Shown piece by piece: positions 1 to 8,127 of a DNA stretch of 10,397 nucleotides. Source of the DNA: CAWEHT01 sp963808455 (GTDB lineage Bacteria; Chloroflexota; Anaerolineae; CG2-30-64-16); assembly GCA_963808455.1 (NCBI GenBank), contig CAWEHT010000056.1, forward strand, positions 1 to 10,397. The letters are read 5' to 3'. Positions within the stretch are counted from its first letter, which is position 1. Every line of letters starts with the position of its first letter. The notes beneath the pieces are model-generated. The model searched no databases and was not told where the DNA came from. It saw only the letters and a program-made list of their open reading frames with translations. The translations under genes and the position numbers were made by a program.

Positions 1-7
1 TTACGAT

Positions 8-36
8 TTGACAAAGCCCTCACAACCGGATAAACT
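8..36 (+). promoter_or_regulatory. Sigma70-type promoter for the haem operon
   Basis: A perfect -35 hexamer TTGACA (8-13) is followed after exactly 17 bases by TAAACT (31-36), which matches 4 of 6 positions of the TATAAT consensus. It lies in an AT-rich leader that contrasts with the GC-rich genes downstream, and the predicted transcript start near 42-44 leaves a leader of about 40 bases before the first ATG at 84. No other convincing promoter was seen in the short gaps further down, so it probably drives the whole gene run. It was found by eye only. Confidence 0.6.
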
Positions 37-47
37 CAGCTAAGCTG
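37..47. promoter_or_regulatory. Palindrome at the predicted transcription start, candidate operator
   Basis: CAGCT-A-AGCTG is a perfect inverted repeat with 5-bp arms and a one-base centre. It begins immediately after the -10 element and covers the expected start site, where a bound repressor would block transcription. GCTAAG within it (39-44) is repeated directly at 54-59, 15 bases later. The adjacent gene encodes a DNA-binding protein, so autoregulation is a natural idea, but no binding evidence exists and a palindrome this short can arise by chance. Confidence 0.35.
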
Positions 48-83
48 CGTTGTGCTAAGGAATAGATAGCAATACATAGAAAC

Positions 84-735
84 ATGCAGGTACATAGGAT
101 GGCTGCCCTCGAAATCAGGCCTGCCGAACGTTGGCTCGACCTTTCAGAAGCGGCGGTGTACCTCGGCGTACACTTTACCACCCTGCGGCGCTGGTCGGAT
201 GCCGGGGATGTGGCCTGCATCCGCACGCCGGGCGGGCGGCGGCGCTACGCCCTCTCCGACTTGCAGCGGTTCCTGGAAGGGCTGCGCAGGGCCGGGCGCT
301 ATTCTCCGGTAGCGGCGCTCGAGGCGCGGGCCCTCCGTTGGCCCGGCAGGAGCTGCAAGCAGGCTATGCCGCGAACCGAAGCCACTCCCGGAATTCAATG
401 AGGAGGCCAGGGCCCGCTTCAGGGACAACGGGCAAAAGTTGCTGGGGCTCCTGATCCAGTTCGGCAGCCACAGCGACGCCGGAGAGGCTTTCGTGGACGA
501 GGGCAGGCGACTGGCCGCCGAATATGGGGCGCTGTGCCGGCAGGCAGGCATGTCGGTCGGCGACACCGTGAGGGCCTTCCTCTTCTTCGGGCATTCGATG
601 CTCCACACGGTCCAGGAGGCAGGGGCATTGAACGGTCCCCACGACGAAGAAGGACTGCGTCTATATCAACGGATGAGCACCTTTCTCGACACTATGCTCC
701 TGGCAACGGTCGAAAGCTATTGCACATGCCTCTGA
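84..735 (+). CDS. Excisionase/MerR-like HTH regulator with helical C-terminal domain (frameshifted)
   Basis: This is a probable transcription regulator of the haem operon. Residues 18-37 form a helix-turn-helix (LDLSEAAVYLGV, then TLRRW) and residues 47-58 a MerR/excisionase-type wing with TPGGRRRY. The frame starting at 84 stops at 401, while good coding sequence resumes in another frame from about 393 (EFNEEARARF) to the TGA at 733-735. Between about 340 and 395 a third frame reads plausibly (ARQELQAG), so either one or two small indels break the gene. The C-terminal part looks all-helical and ends in a Cys-Thr-Cys near its last residue; I do not recognise a named domain with certainty. Similar HTH-plus-helical proteins are, as I recall, common in Chloroflexota. 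ATG 84 is used, and ATG 99 is an equally possible start. The 3' end overlaps the next gene by 10 bases. The link to haem control is inferred only from position. Confidence 0.6.
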
Positions 736-2017
736 TCCGCCAACCCGCCTACGATGTCAAGGAACGGCCGTTTCTCGTGATCTGGGAGACGACGCAGGCT
801 TGCGATCTGGCCTGCCGCCATTGCCGGGCGCAGGCCCAGCCCGAGCACGACCCGGCCGCGCTCACTTTCGCGGAAGGCTGCGCACTGATCGACCAGGTAG
901 AAGCTCTGGGCACACCCCGCCCACTCTTCATCCTGACTGGCGGCGATCCATTCAAGCGTGCGGACATCTTCGAGCTGACCAGCTACACGGCGGGCCGCGG
1001 GCTGCCGGTAGCTGTCTCACCTTCGGCCACGCCCCTCCTGAACATCGACAACCTCCGGCGCCTCAAGGACAGCGGCGCCAAGGTGATCTCGCTCAGCCTG
1101 GACGCTTCGCCGCGCCGATCTGCACGATAACTTCCGGCACGTCGCCGGGTCGTACGAACATACCATCCGGGGCTGGAAAGCGGCACAAGAGGCCGGCCTC
1201 AGGCTCCAGATCAATACGACGGTCACGCGCTACAACCTGTTCGATTTGCCCGACCTGTTCGCCCTGGTGCGCGAGCTGGGGGCGATGACCTGGAGCGTGT
1301 TTTTCCTCGTGCCTACCGGGCGAGGGCTGCCCGAGGATGCAGATCTCGCCGGCCGACTACGAAGCGGTGCTGAATTTCCTCTACGATGCCGCCAAGTACA
1401 TCGGCTTGAAGACCACCGAGGGGCATCATTACAAGCGCGTGGTGCTCCAACGCACGGTGCTGGAAAGCCGGGGCTGCGACGTGGCCGATCACATGGCGCT
1501 GAACGAAACCTACTACCGGTTGAGCGACGGGCTGGCCCGCGTCACGGCAGGCACCGAGCCGCCTCCCCACCCCGATCGTATGCGGCGAACGCCCATGCAC
1601 GTCAATTCGGCCGAGGGCTTCGTCTTTGTTTCGTTGCGCGGCGACGTCTTTCCCAGCGGTTATCTCCCCCTGAGCGCGGGCAACGTGCGCGAGCAAGCGC
1701 TGGGAGACATTTACCGCGGGAGCCCTTTGTTCCAGGCCCTGCGCGACAAGTCGCTGCTCAAGGGTCGCTGCGGACGGTGCGAGTTCAACGTGGTCTGCGG
1801 TGGCTCGCGGTCGCGCGCCTACGCCATGACGGGCGACGCCCTGGCCGAAGAGCCGTTCTGCTCCTATGAACCGGGCAGCTTCCCGTATTGGCCCGATGCG
1901 GAGGAATTGCTGGGCACGGTCGTCGCGCACGCGAGCCCACCTGGGGCCGCTTCCCCGGCCTCGCTGGGCACAGGAGCACAGATACAGGCAGAGCGCACCG
2001 ATCGCCCGATCAGCTGA
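726..2017 (+). CDS. Radical SAM/SPASM protein, AhbD/NirJ-like group (two frameshifts)
   Basis: A cytoplasmic iron-sulphur enzyme that should cleave S-adenosylmethionine to make a radical. The N-terminus carries the radical SAM cluster motif CDLACRHC (Cys26, Cys30, Cys33) and TGGDPFKR, the SAM-contacting glycine motif. The C-terminus carries a SPASM/twitch-type auxiliary cluster: Cys348-x2-Cys351-x5-Cys357, then Cys378, with a further Cys near 250. It resembles the TIGR04053 radical SAM/SPASM family, related to NirJ, AhbD and PqqE. The reading frame changes near 1113 (SLDASP then ADLHDN) and near 1336 (GRGLPE then MQISPADY). Each fits one extra base, and bridging them gives about 429 residues. 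The tail after about residue 383 is poorly conserved and Ala/Pro-rich. ATG 726 overlaps the upstream stop codon, and 17 bases separate the gene from hemL. Possible jobs are anaerobic decarboxylation of a haem precursor or a peptide modification; the substrate is not shown by sequence. Confidence 0.7.
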
Positions 2018-2034
2018 ATGCAATTGGAGAAGGG

Positions 2035-3327
2035 ATGAACATCGAAAGTTCGCAGCGCCTGTTCGCCCGTGCGCGCCAGCTCCTGCCCGGCGGTGTAGAT
2101 AGCCCCGTGCGGGCGTTCCGTGCCGTGGGCGGCGAGCCGCTCTTCATCGAGCGCGGCCAGGGCGCCTGGGTATGGGACGCCGACAACAACCGTTATGTTG
2201 ACTATGTCGGCTCCTGGGGGCCGTTGATCGCCGGGCACGCCCATCCCGCGGTGGTAGCCGCGTGCTGCAGCGGGCCGCCGAACGGGGCACGAGTTACGGC
2301 GCGCCGACGGCGCTCGAGGTCGAGCTGGCTGAGATGATCACCGCGGCCGTGCCTTCGGTGGAGATGGTGCGCTTTGTCAATTCGGGCACCGAAGCGACCA
2401 TGACGGCGCTGCGCCTGGCGCGCGCCTGCACCGGCCGAGACAAGATCATCAAGTTCGAGGGGTGTTACCACGGCCACGCGGACAGCCTTTTGGTGCAGGC
2501 CGGCTCCGGGGTCGCGACGTTGGGCCTGCCCGACAGCCCCGGCGTCCCCCACGGGGCCACGCAGGATACGCTGGCGGCGCCTTATAACGATCTCGAGGCC
2601 GTGCGCGGGCTCCTCGACCGCTACGAAGGCCAGGTCGCCGCGGTCATCGTGGAACCAGTGGCCGGCAACATGGGGGTGGTCCCTCCTGGGCCGGGCTTCC
2701 TGGCCGGCTTGCGGGCGGCAACGCGGCAGTACGGCGCCCTGTTGATCTTCGACGAGGTCATGACCGGATTCCGCGTGGCCTATGGTGGGGCGCAGGCGCT
2801 GTACGGCATCCAACCGGACCTGACCTGCTTCGGCAAGGTGATCGGCGGTGGCCTCCCGGTTGGCGCCTACGGCGGCCCGCGTGCCATTATGGAACTGGTA
2901 GCTCCGGCCGGGCCGATGTACCAGGCCGGCACGCTATCGGGCAACCCACTGGCCATGACGGCGGGCATCACTACCCTGCGCCTGCTGCAGGCGCCCGGCA
3001 CCTACGAAACGCTTGACCGGAAGGCTGCGATGTTGGCCGAGGGGATCGCGCTGGCCGCACAAGAGGCGGGAATAGATATCTGCCAGACACGGGTTGGCAG
3101 CATGTTCTGCACCTTCTTCGCGCGCCAGGAGGTAGTCGATTGGTTGAACCGCCCGATTGGCCGACACCGCAGCTTTTGGCCGCTTCTTCAGCTCGATGCT
3201 GCGCCAGGGCGTCTATCTTGCGCCTTCGCAGTTCGAAGCCGGCTTCATGTCGCTCGCACACACAGACGATGATATCCGGTTCACCATCGGAGCAGCAGGC
3301 ACGGCGATGCGCGAGGCTAGGGCGTAG
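2035..3327 (+). CDS. hemL: Glutamate-1-semialdehyde 2,1-aminomutase (two frameshifts)
   Basis: A PLP-dependent enzyme that moves the amino group of glutamate-1-semialdehyde to give 5-aminolevulinate, taking its unstable substrate from HemA. Recognisable family blocks are LLPGGVDSPVRAF at the N-terminus, VNSGTEATMTALRLAR, EGCYHGHAD, FDEVMTGFR, and CFGKVIGGGLPVGAYGG with the PLP-binding lysine near residue 268. The C-terminal block GVYLAPSQFEAGF is in a third frame. Two breaks separate these parts. Near 2262 one base appears lost (AVVAA then VLQRAAERG would be continuous with an added G). Near 3159 one base appears gained (DWLNRPI then ADTAAFGRFF). With both repaired the protein is about 430 residues, normal for HemL. 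ATG 2035 has a GGAGAAGGG-type ribosome site just upstream. Conservation on both sides of each break suggests sequence error or very recent damage. Confidence 0.9.
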
Positions 3328-3347
3328 AATTGGGGGATGTGAGACCG

Positions 3348-4643
3348 GTGGAAATTGCCGTTTGCGGCCTGAACCATCGCAGCGCGCCGGTAGCCATGCT
3401 GGAGAAGCTGGCGTTTGGCCCCGAAAGCCGCGTTCCAGCACTCATGGCGCTGGTCTCCGGCCGCGAAGCAGGCCCCGGGCCGGTGGCAGAAGCCGTGATC
3501 CTCTCGACCTGCAACCGCGTTGAATTGTACGTTGCCGCGCCGGCCTGTAGCCCGGAAGCCCTGCCGTTGGGGAGCTACTTTGCCGGCCCGCATGGCCTCG
3601 TCGAGGAAGCTGCCCCCTACCTTTACACCTACACGGGCGCCTCGGCCGCCTGCCACCTGTTCGCCGTCGCCGCCGGCCTGGATTCGATGATCGTGGGGGA
3701 GCCTCAGATCATAGGGCAGGTCAGGCAGGCCTACGAGGATGCACGCGGGGCGCACACAGCCGGCCCATTGCTGACCGCGCTTTTTCAGCGCGCGCTGGCC
3801 ATCGGCAAGCGTGTCCGGAGCCAGACCCGGATCAGCCAACGCGCTGCCTCGGTGAGCTACGCAGCCGTGGAGTTGGCGGCCCGGCACCTGGGCGACCTGG
3901 CTTCGCGCCGCGTCTTGATCATCGGCGCCGGGCGCACCGGCCAACTCGCCGCGCAGTGCCTGGCAGGCCGCGGCGTGCGCGACGTCACGGTAGCCAACCG
4001 CAGCATCGAACACGCGGCGGCCCTGGCCGCCCAGTGGGGCGGGAAGGCGCGCGGCCTGGACCACATGGCAGAGGCCCTGCGGGCCGCAGACATCGTTATC
4101 AGCTGCACCAATGCGCCGGGCTACGTGGTGACCGAGGACATGCTACGGTGCGCGATGGCAGGCCGCGAGGAGGCTTTGTTGTTGATGCTGGATATCGCGA
4201 TGCCGCGCGACGTCGAGCCGTCGGCGGGCTCGCTGGCCGGCGTCCGGCTCTTCAACATAGACGATCTGCGCACCGTCGTGGCAGAAAACCTCGACCAACG
4301 GCAGGCAGACGGCAGGGCGGCGCAGGGCATGATCGATGGCGAAGTGGCCGACTTCATGGAGTGGCTGCAGGCCCTGTCCGTAACGCCGCTCATCAGCGAC
4401 CTGCGCCAGCAAGCCGAAAGTATCCGGCGGCGCGAGCTCGAACGCGCCATGCATCGGCTCGAAGGCCTGCCCGAGAACTATGCGACCATCGTCGATCTGC
4501 TGACCCGGCGCATCGTCAATCAGATGTTGCACCAGCCCACGGTACGCCTCAAGCAACACGCTTCGTGCGCCGACGGGAAGTTATATGCCCAGGCGGTGCG
4601 CGACCTATTTGGCCTCGGCGACGCGCCTGGCCCGGAGGGTTGA
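3348..4643 (+). CDS. hemA: Glutamyl-tRNA reductase
   Basis: Catalyses the first committed step of C5-pathway tetrapyrrole synthesis: NADPH-dependent reduction of Glu-tRNA(Glu) to glutamate-1-semialdehyde. The frame is intact. The N-terminal catalytic domain shows VCGLNHRSAPV and STCNRVELY with the thioester-forming cysteine at about residue 55. It continues with GLDSMIVGEPQI, a GKRVRSQT segment, an NADPH-binding Rossmann stretch (VLIIGAGRTG), and a C-terminal dimerisation helix region. GTG 3348 is chosen because MEIAVCGLNH matches where the family normally begins and GGGGG (3332-3336) lies about 11 bases upstream. GTG 3339 and TTG 3330 are in the same frame and cannot be excluded. The gene starts about 20 bases after hemL stops, and its own stop is one base from the hemC start, consistent with coupled expression of the HemA-HemL pair. 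Confidence 0.93.
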   Translation: MEIAVCGLNHRSAPVAMLEKLAFGPESRVPALMALVSGREAGPGPVAEAVILSTCNRVELYVAAPACSPEALPLGSYFAGPHGLVEEAAPYLYTYTGASAACHLFAVAAGLDSMIVGEPQIIGQVRQAYEDARGAHTAGPLLTALFQRALAIGKRVRSQTRISQRAASVSYAAVELAARHLGDLASRRVLIIGAGRTGQLAAQCLAGRGVRDVTVANRSIEHAAALAAQWGGKARGLDHMAEALRAADIVISCTNAPGYVVTEDMLRCAMAGREEALLLMLDIAMPRDVEPSAGSLAGVRLFNIDDLRTVVAENLDQRQADGRAAQGMIDGEVADFMEWLQALSVTPLISDLRQQAESIRRRELERAMHRLEGLPENYATIVDLLTRRIVNQMLHQPTVRLKQHASCADGKLYAQAVRDLFGLGDAPGPEG

Positions 4644-4644
4644 C

Positions 4645-5545
4645 TTGTTACGCACGATCAGGCTGGGCAGCCGGGCCAGCACCCTGGCACTGACCCAGAC
4701 CGAGTTGGTCCTTTCGGCGTTGCGAGCCCGGCATCCCGCGCGAGCTTTCGAGGTGCGCCGCATCTCCACGCACGGCGATCGTGTGCTTGACCGGTCGCTG
4801 ACCGCGATCGGCGGCAAAGGCGTCTTCGTGCGCGAGATCGAGGAAGCGCTGCTGGCCGGTGAGATCGATCTTGCCGTGCACAGCTTCAAGGATCTGCCGA
4901 CGGTCGCAACCCGACGGGTTAGCAGTCGGGGCCGTGACCGAACGAGCGGACCCCCGTGACGTGCTGGCAGCCGGTATGGGCGTGACGCTGGCAGACCTGC
5001 CTGCCGGGGCGCGCGTGGGCACCAGCAGCCGGCGGCGCGCCGTGCAGCTCCTCTCGATGCGCCCCGACCTTGGGGTGGTCAACATCCGGGGCAACGTGGA
5101 GACACGGTTGCGCAAGCTGGACGGCGGGCAGTACGAAGCCATCCTCTTGGCCGCGGCCGGCCTGGCGCGGCTTGGCCTGCTCGGGCGCGCCACGCAGATC
5201 TTCGATCCGAAGGCTTTTCTGCCGGCGCCGGGGCAGGGCGCCCTGGCTCTGGAGATGAGGGCAGCCGACGCCGAGGTGGCGGAGCTGGTGGCTCCGCTGG
5301 ACGACGCGCCAACCCACGCTGCGGTGTCTGCCGAACGCGCCCTGCTGGCCGGGCTGGGCGGAGGTTGTGACCTCCCGATCGGCGCCTACGCCTGGCTCGA
5401 CGCGGGGCAACTCGTGCTGCGCGCCCTGAGCGCGGATGAGGACGGGCACATTGCCAGCGGGGAGGCAGAGGGCTCGCCGGCCGATCCGTGCGCCCTCGGA
5501 CGCCGGCTGGCCGAGACTTTGCTCCAACTTGGCGGCGCCAGATGA
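4645..5545 (+). CDS. hemC: Hydroxymethylbilane synthase / porphobilinogen deaminase (one frameshift)
   Basis: Polymerises four porphobilinogen units into hydroxymethylbilane on a covalently bound dipyrromethane cofactor. Family blocks are RLGSRASTLALTQT at the N-terminus, GGKGVFVREIEEALL, HSFKDLPT, then in the next frame GTSSRRRAVQLL, NIRGNVETRLRKL, PAPGQGALALE, and GLGGGCDLPIGAY with the cofactor-attaching cysteine at about residue 241. The frame changes at about 4903, where LPT should run into SQPDGLAVGA; skipping one base restores about 299 residues, the usual length. The start is TTG 4645, supported by a perfect GGAGG (4634-4638) six bases upstream and by alignment of the N-terminus. It begins one base after hemA ends and its TGA overlaps the hemD ATG (ATGA). 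Confidence 0.9.
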
Positions 5546-6363
5546 AGGCTGAGCCGGAAAGCACGATGGACACCGGCAGCCCGTTTGTCAAGACGCCGCT
5601 GGACGGCCTGCGCGTGCTCGTTACCCGGCCTGAGGAGCTAGCAGGCGGCCTGGTCCGGCAGTTGCGGGCCCTGGGCGCCGAGCCGATCGTCTGCCCGACG
5701 ATCCGCTTCGTCCCGCCTGCCAGCTATGCGCCGTTGGATGCCGCGCTCCGCCAGGTCCAAAGCTACGATTGGATCATCTTCACGAGCGTCAACGGCGTAC
5801 GCTTCTTTTTCGAGCGGCTGGCCACCCTGGGTATTGAGCCCGGCAGCCTGGCCGGGGCGCGCCTGGCGGCAATCGGGCCCGCGACCGCCCGCGGGCTTGA
5901 GGAGCGCGGGGTGGCGCCCGATCTCGTCCCGGCGCGCTACATCGCCGAGGCCATCCTGGACGAAATCGGCCAGGTGGCGGGGCAGCGCATCCTGCTGCCG
6001 CGGGCCGACATCGCCCGCAAGGCCCTGGCCGACGGGCTGCGGGCCAGGGGAGCCATCGTGGACGAAGTGGCAGCGTACTGCACGGTCGCGGCCGGCGGGA
6101 CGCTGCCCCCAGGGCCGTTTGACTGGGTCACCTTTACGAGCGCATCCACTGTGCACAATCTGGCGGGTCTCGCCGAAGCAGCGGGCCAAAACCTTTCAGA
6201 GTATCTGGCGGGAGCGCGCATCGCCTGCATCGGGCCCATCACGGCTCAGGCCGTGCGGGCCGGCGGCCTCACGGTTGACCTGGAAGCGGCGGAGTATTCC
6301 ATGGAGGGGCTGATCGCGGCGCTGGTGGAGCGCACGAACCACTCGACGGAGCAAACTTTATGA
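5542..6363 (+). CDS. hemD: Uroporphyrinogen-III synthase
   Basis: Cyclises hydroxymethylbilane with inversion of ring D to give uroporphyrinogen III. The frame is intact, 273 residues. The family is weakly conserved, but the two-lobed pattern is clear: LRVLVTRPEE near residue 23, DWIIFTSVNGVRFF near 75, a second-lobe ILLPRAD, then FDWVTFTSASTVHNL near 195 and IACIGPITAQAVRAGG near the C-terminus. ATG 5542 overlaps the hemC stop in an ATGA, and its own stop overlaps the hemB ATG in the same way, so translation of hemC-hemD-hemB is probably coupled. About the first 20 residues precede the conserved fold, and ATG 5566 could be an internal alternative start. Confidence 0.9.
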   Translation: MKAEPESTMDTGSPFVKTPLDGLRVLVTRPEELAGGLVRQLRALGAEPIVCPTIRFVPPASYAPLDAALRQVQSYDWIIFTSVNGVRFFFERLATLGIEPGSLAGARLAAIGPATARGLEERGVAPDLVPARYIAEAILDEIGQVAGQRILLPRADIARKALADGLRARGAIVDEVAAYCTVAAGGTLPPGPFDWVTFTSASTVHNLAGLAEAAGQNLSEYLAGARIACIGPITAQAVRAGGLTVDLEAAEYSMEGLIAALVERTNHSTEQTL

Positions 6364-7451
6364 GCACCATTTCATCGCTTCGAGAGACAGACACATCGGC
6401 GGAGGGTGTGGTGCCTGGCAGCCACGGACCGGCGGAAGCCGCCCGCGGCGAGTCCGGCTTTCCGGCCCAGCGCATGCGGCGCCTGCGCCGCACGCCCGCC
6501 ATCCGGCGGATGGTGCGCGAGACACAGCTGGCGGTCGACGACCTGATTTACCCGCTCTTTGTGATCCACGGCCATGGGCTCCGGCGAGAAGTGGCCTCCA
6601 TGCCGGGCGTGTACCAGTGGTCGGTCGATGAGTTGCAGCACGAGGTCGAGGGCCTTGCGCGTGCCGGGAACCCGGCGGTCGTCCTGTTCGGTATCCCCCA
6701 GGCCAAGGATGAGATCGGGAGCGAGAACTTCGCCGACGACGGCATCGTTCAGCAGGCCATCCGAGCGATCAAGGCCACCGCGCCCGAAGTCGCGGTGATC
6801 ACCGACGTCTGTATGTGCGAGTATACCAGCCACGGCCACTGCGGTATCGTACGGCACGAGGCATCCAGCGGCAGCGGGTACGTCATCAACAACGACGCCA
6901 CGCTCGACGTTCTGGGGCGGGTCGTGGCCTCACACGCGGCGGCCGGCGCCGACATCGTGGCGCCCAGCGGCATGATGGACGGCCAGATCGCGGCCATCCG
7001 GGCGGCCCTCGACGCGAACGGGTTCCCCGAGGTGGCCATCATGGCGTATGCGGCCAAGTATGCTTCTGCCTTCTACGGCCCCTTCCGCGATGCAGCCGAG
7101 TCGCCTCCCCAGTTCGGCGACCGCAAGACCTATCAGATGGACCCGGCCAACGGGCGCGAGGCGCTGCGCGAGGTGGCCCTCGACATCGCCGAGGGTGCAG
7201 ATATCGTGATGGTCAAGCCCGCGCTGCCCTACCTGGACGTGGTCCGGGCAGTGCGCGAGCGCTTCGATCATCCTTTGGCGGCCTACAATGTGAGCGGCGA
7301 GTACGCGATGGTGAAGGCCGCGGGCCGAAACGGCTGGATCGACGAGCGGGCCGTCACGCTCGAGCTGCTGACCAGCATCAGGCGGGCCGGTGCCGGGATG
7401 ATCCTGACTTACTTCGCCAAAGAGGTTGCGGCATGGCTGGCCGAACGCTGA
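6360..7451 (+). CDS. hemB: Delta-aminolevulinic acid dehydratase (porphobilinogen synthase)
   Basis: Condenses two 5-aminolevulinate molecules to porphobilinogen. The frame is intact, 363 residues. The zinc site CMCEYTSHGHCG is complete (Cys151, Cys153, Cys161), so this is a zinc-type enzyme rather than the Asp-rich magnesium type. Both Schiff-base lysines are present: Lys233 in YAAKYASAFYGPFRDA and Lys286 in MVKPALPYLD. GPFRDAAESPPQFGDRKTYQ is the usual substrate/allosteric segment. About 37 residues precede the normal family beginning (RMRRLRRTPAIRRM). ATG 6474 would give the standard N-terminus, but ATG 6360 is favoured by its ATGA overlap with hemD. The 3' end overlaps hemQ by 19 bases. 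Confidence 0.94.
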   Translation: MSTISSLRETDTSAEGVVPGSHGPAEAARGESGFPAQRMRRLRRTPAIRRMVRETQLAVDDLIYPLFVIHGHGLRREVASMPGVYQWSVDELQHEVEGLARAGNPAVVLFGIPQAKDEIGSENFADDGIVQQAIRAIKATAPEVAVITDVCMCEYTSHGHCGIVRHEASSGSGYVINNDATLDVLGRVVASHAAAGADIVAPSGMMDGQIAAIRAALDANGFPEVAIMAYAAKYASAFYGPFRDAAESPPQFGDRKTYQMDPANGREALREVALDIAEGADIVMVKPALPYLDVVRAVRERFDHPLAAYNVSGEYAMVKAAGRNGWIDERAVTLELLTSIRRAGAGMILTYFAKEVAAWLAER

Positions 7452-8115
7452 ACCACTTCGCGCTGTACCGTTTCCGGGACGCCTACTATGCCCTCTCGGC
7501 GGGCGAGAGGGCTTCGTTCAACCGGAGTTGGCTGGCAGACCTGTGCCAGGCTGCGCCTGCCGTCGAGGTGTACCAGGTCTTTCCGGCGCGGGCCGACGCC
7601 AGCGTACTGGTGTGGAGCGCCCTGCCTGCGGAGGCAAACACCGCGGCGGGGGCTTTCTTCGAGCGCCACGCCCGGGCCATCAACCCGCGCGGCCTTTGCC
7701 TAGAGGCCGTCGCCTCGCTGTGGGGCTTCACGCGGCCGTCGCAATATGCCCGTGGCGGATCCGCGCGCAAGAGCTGGAGCCGCTGGCAGGGCCGCGCCTG
7801 CCTTACCTGATCGCCTATCCTTTCGTCAAGACGGCGGATTGGTACCTGATGAGCCGGGATGCTCGCCAGGGCATGATGAACGAGCACATCCGGGTGGGCC
7901 ATCAGTATCCCGAGATCAAGCAGTTGCTCCTTTACTCGTTCGGCTTGCAGGAACAGGAATTCGTGGTGGTATACGAGACGGACGACCTGAGCAGGTTCTC
8001 CGACCTGGTCGCCGAGCTGCGGGGCGTCGAGGGGCGCCGCTACACCCAGCGCGATACGCCGACGTACACGGCGATATACCATCCACGCGAAGAGACGCTC
8101 GCGTTATGGGAATGA
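7433..8115 (+). CDS. hemQ: Coproheme decarboxylase, chlorite-dismutase-like HemQ (one frameshift)
   Basis: In the coproporphyrin-dependent pathway HemQ/ChdC uses hydrogen peroxide to decarboxylate two propionates of iron-coproporphyrin III, giving haem b. The N-terminal half (LNHFALYRFRDAYYAL to GFTRPSQYARGGS) and C-terminal half (ELEPLAGPRLPYLIAYPF to IYHPREETLALWE) are in different frames. The change falls at a GCGCGC run (7763-7768), where removing one GC unit gives GGSAQELEPLAG and about 227 residues. Tyr128 in AYPFVKTADWYLM and His151 in NEHIRVGHQYPEIKQL are candidates for the radical tyrosine and the proximal haem ligand. YSFGLQEQEFVVVYETDD is the typical core strand pair. ATG 7433 lies inside the hemB 3' end. 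Chlorite dismutase proper is unlikely given the haem-operon setting. Confidence 0.88.
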
Positions 8116-8127
8116 GCGAATGACGCT

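Noticed and set aside
1..83. Riboswitch or tRNA in the leader
   Set aside because: The leader before the first ATG is only about 40 bases beyond the predicted start, too short for the known classes, and only the 11-nt palindrome was seen.
726..2017. Calling the radical SAM gene ahbD, nirJ or hemN outright
   Set aside because: The cluster motifs are shared by many SPASM proteins; HemN has a different CxxxCxxC context and no SPASM tail. The evidence supports the group but not the specific gene.
3857..4693. Alternative + strand frames inside hemA, such as 3956-4693
   Set aside because: The hemA frame has all family motifs without interruption; the alternative is arginine-rich and lacks any motif.
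8112..8123. ATG just before hemE as an alternative hemE start
   Set aside because: ATG 8112 reads four codons to a stop, and ATG 8121 is also closed at once; GTG 8128 is the first in-frame start giving the full family N-terminus.
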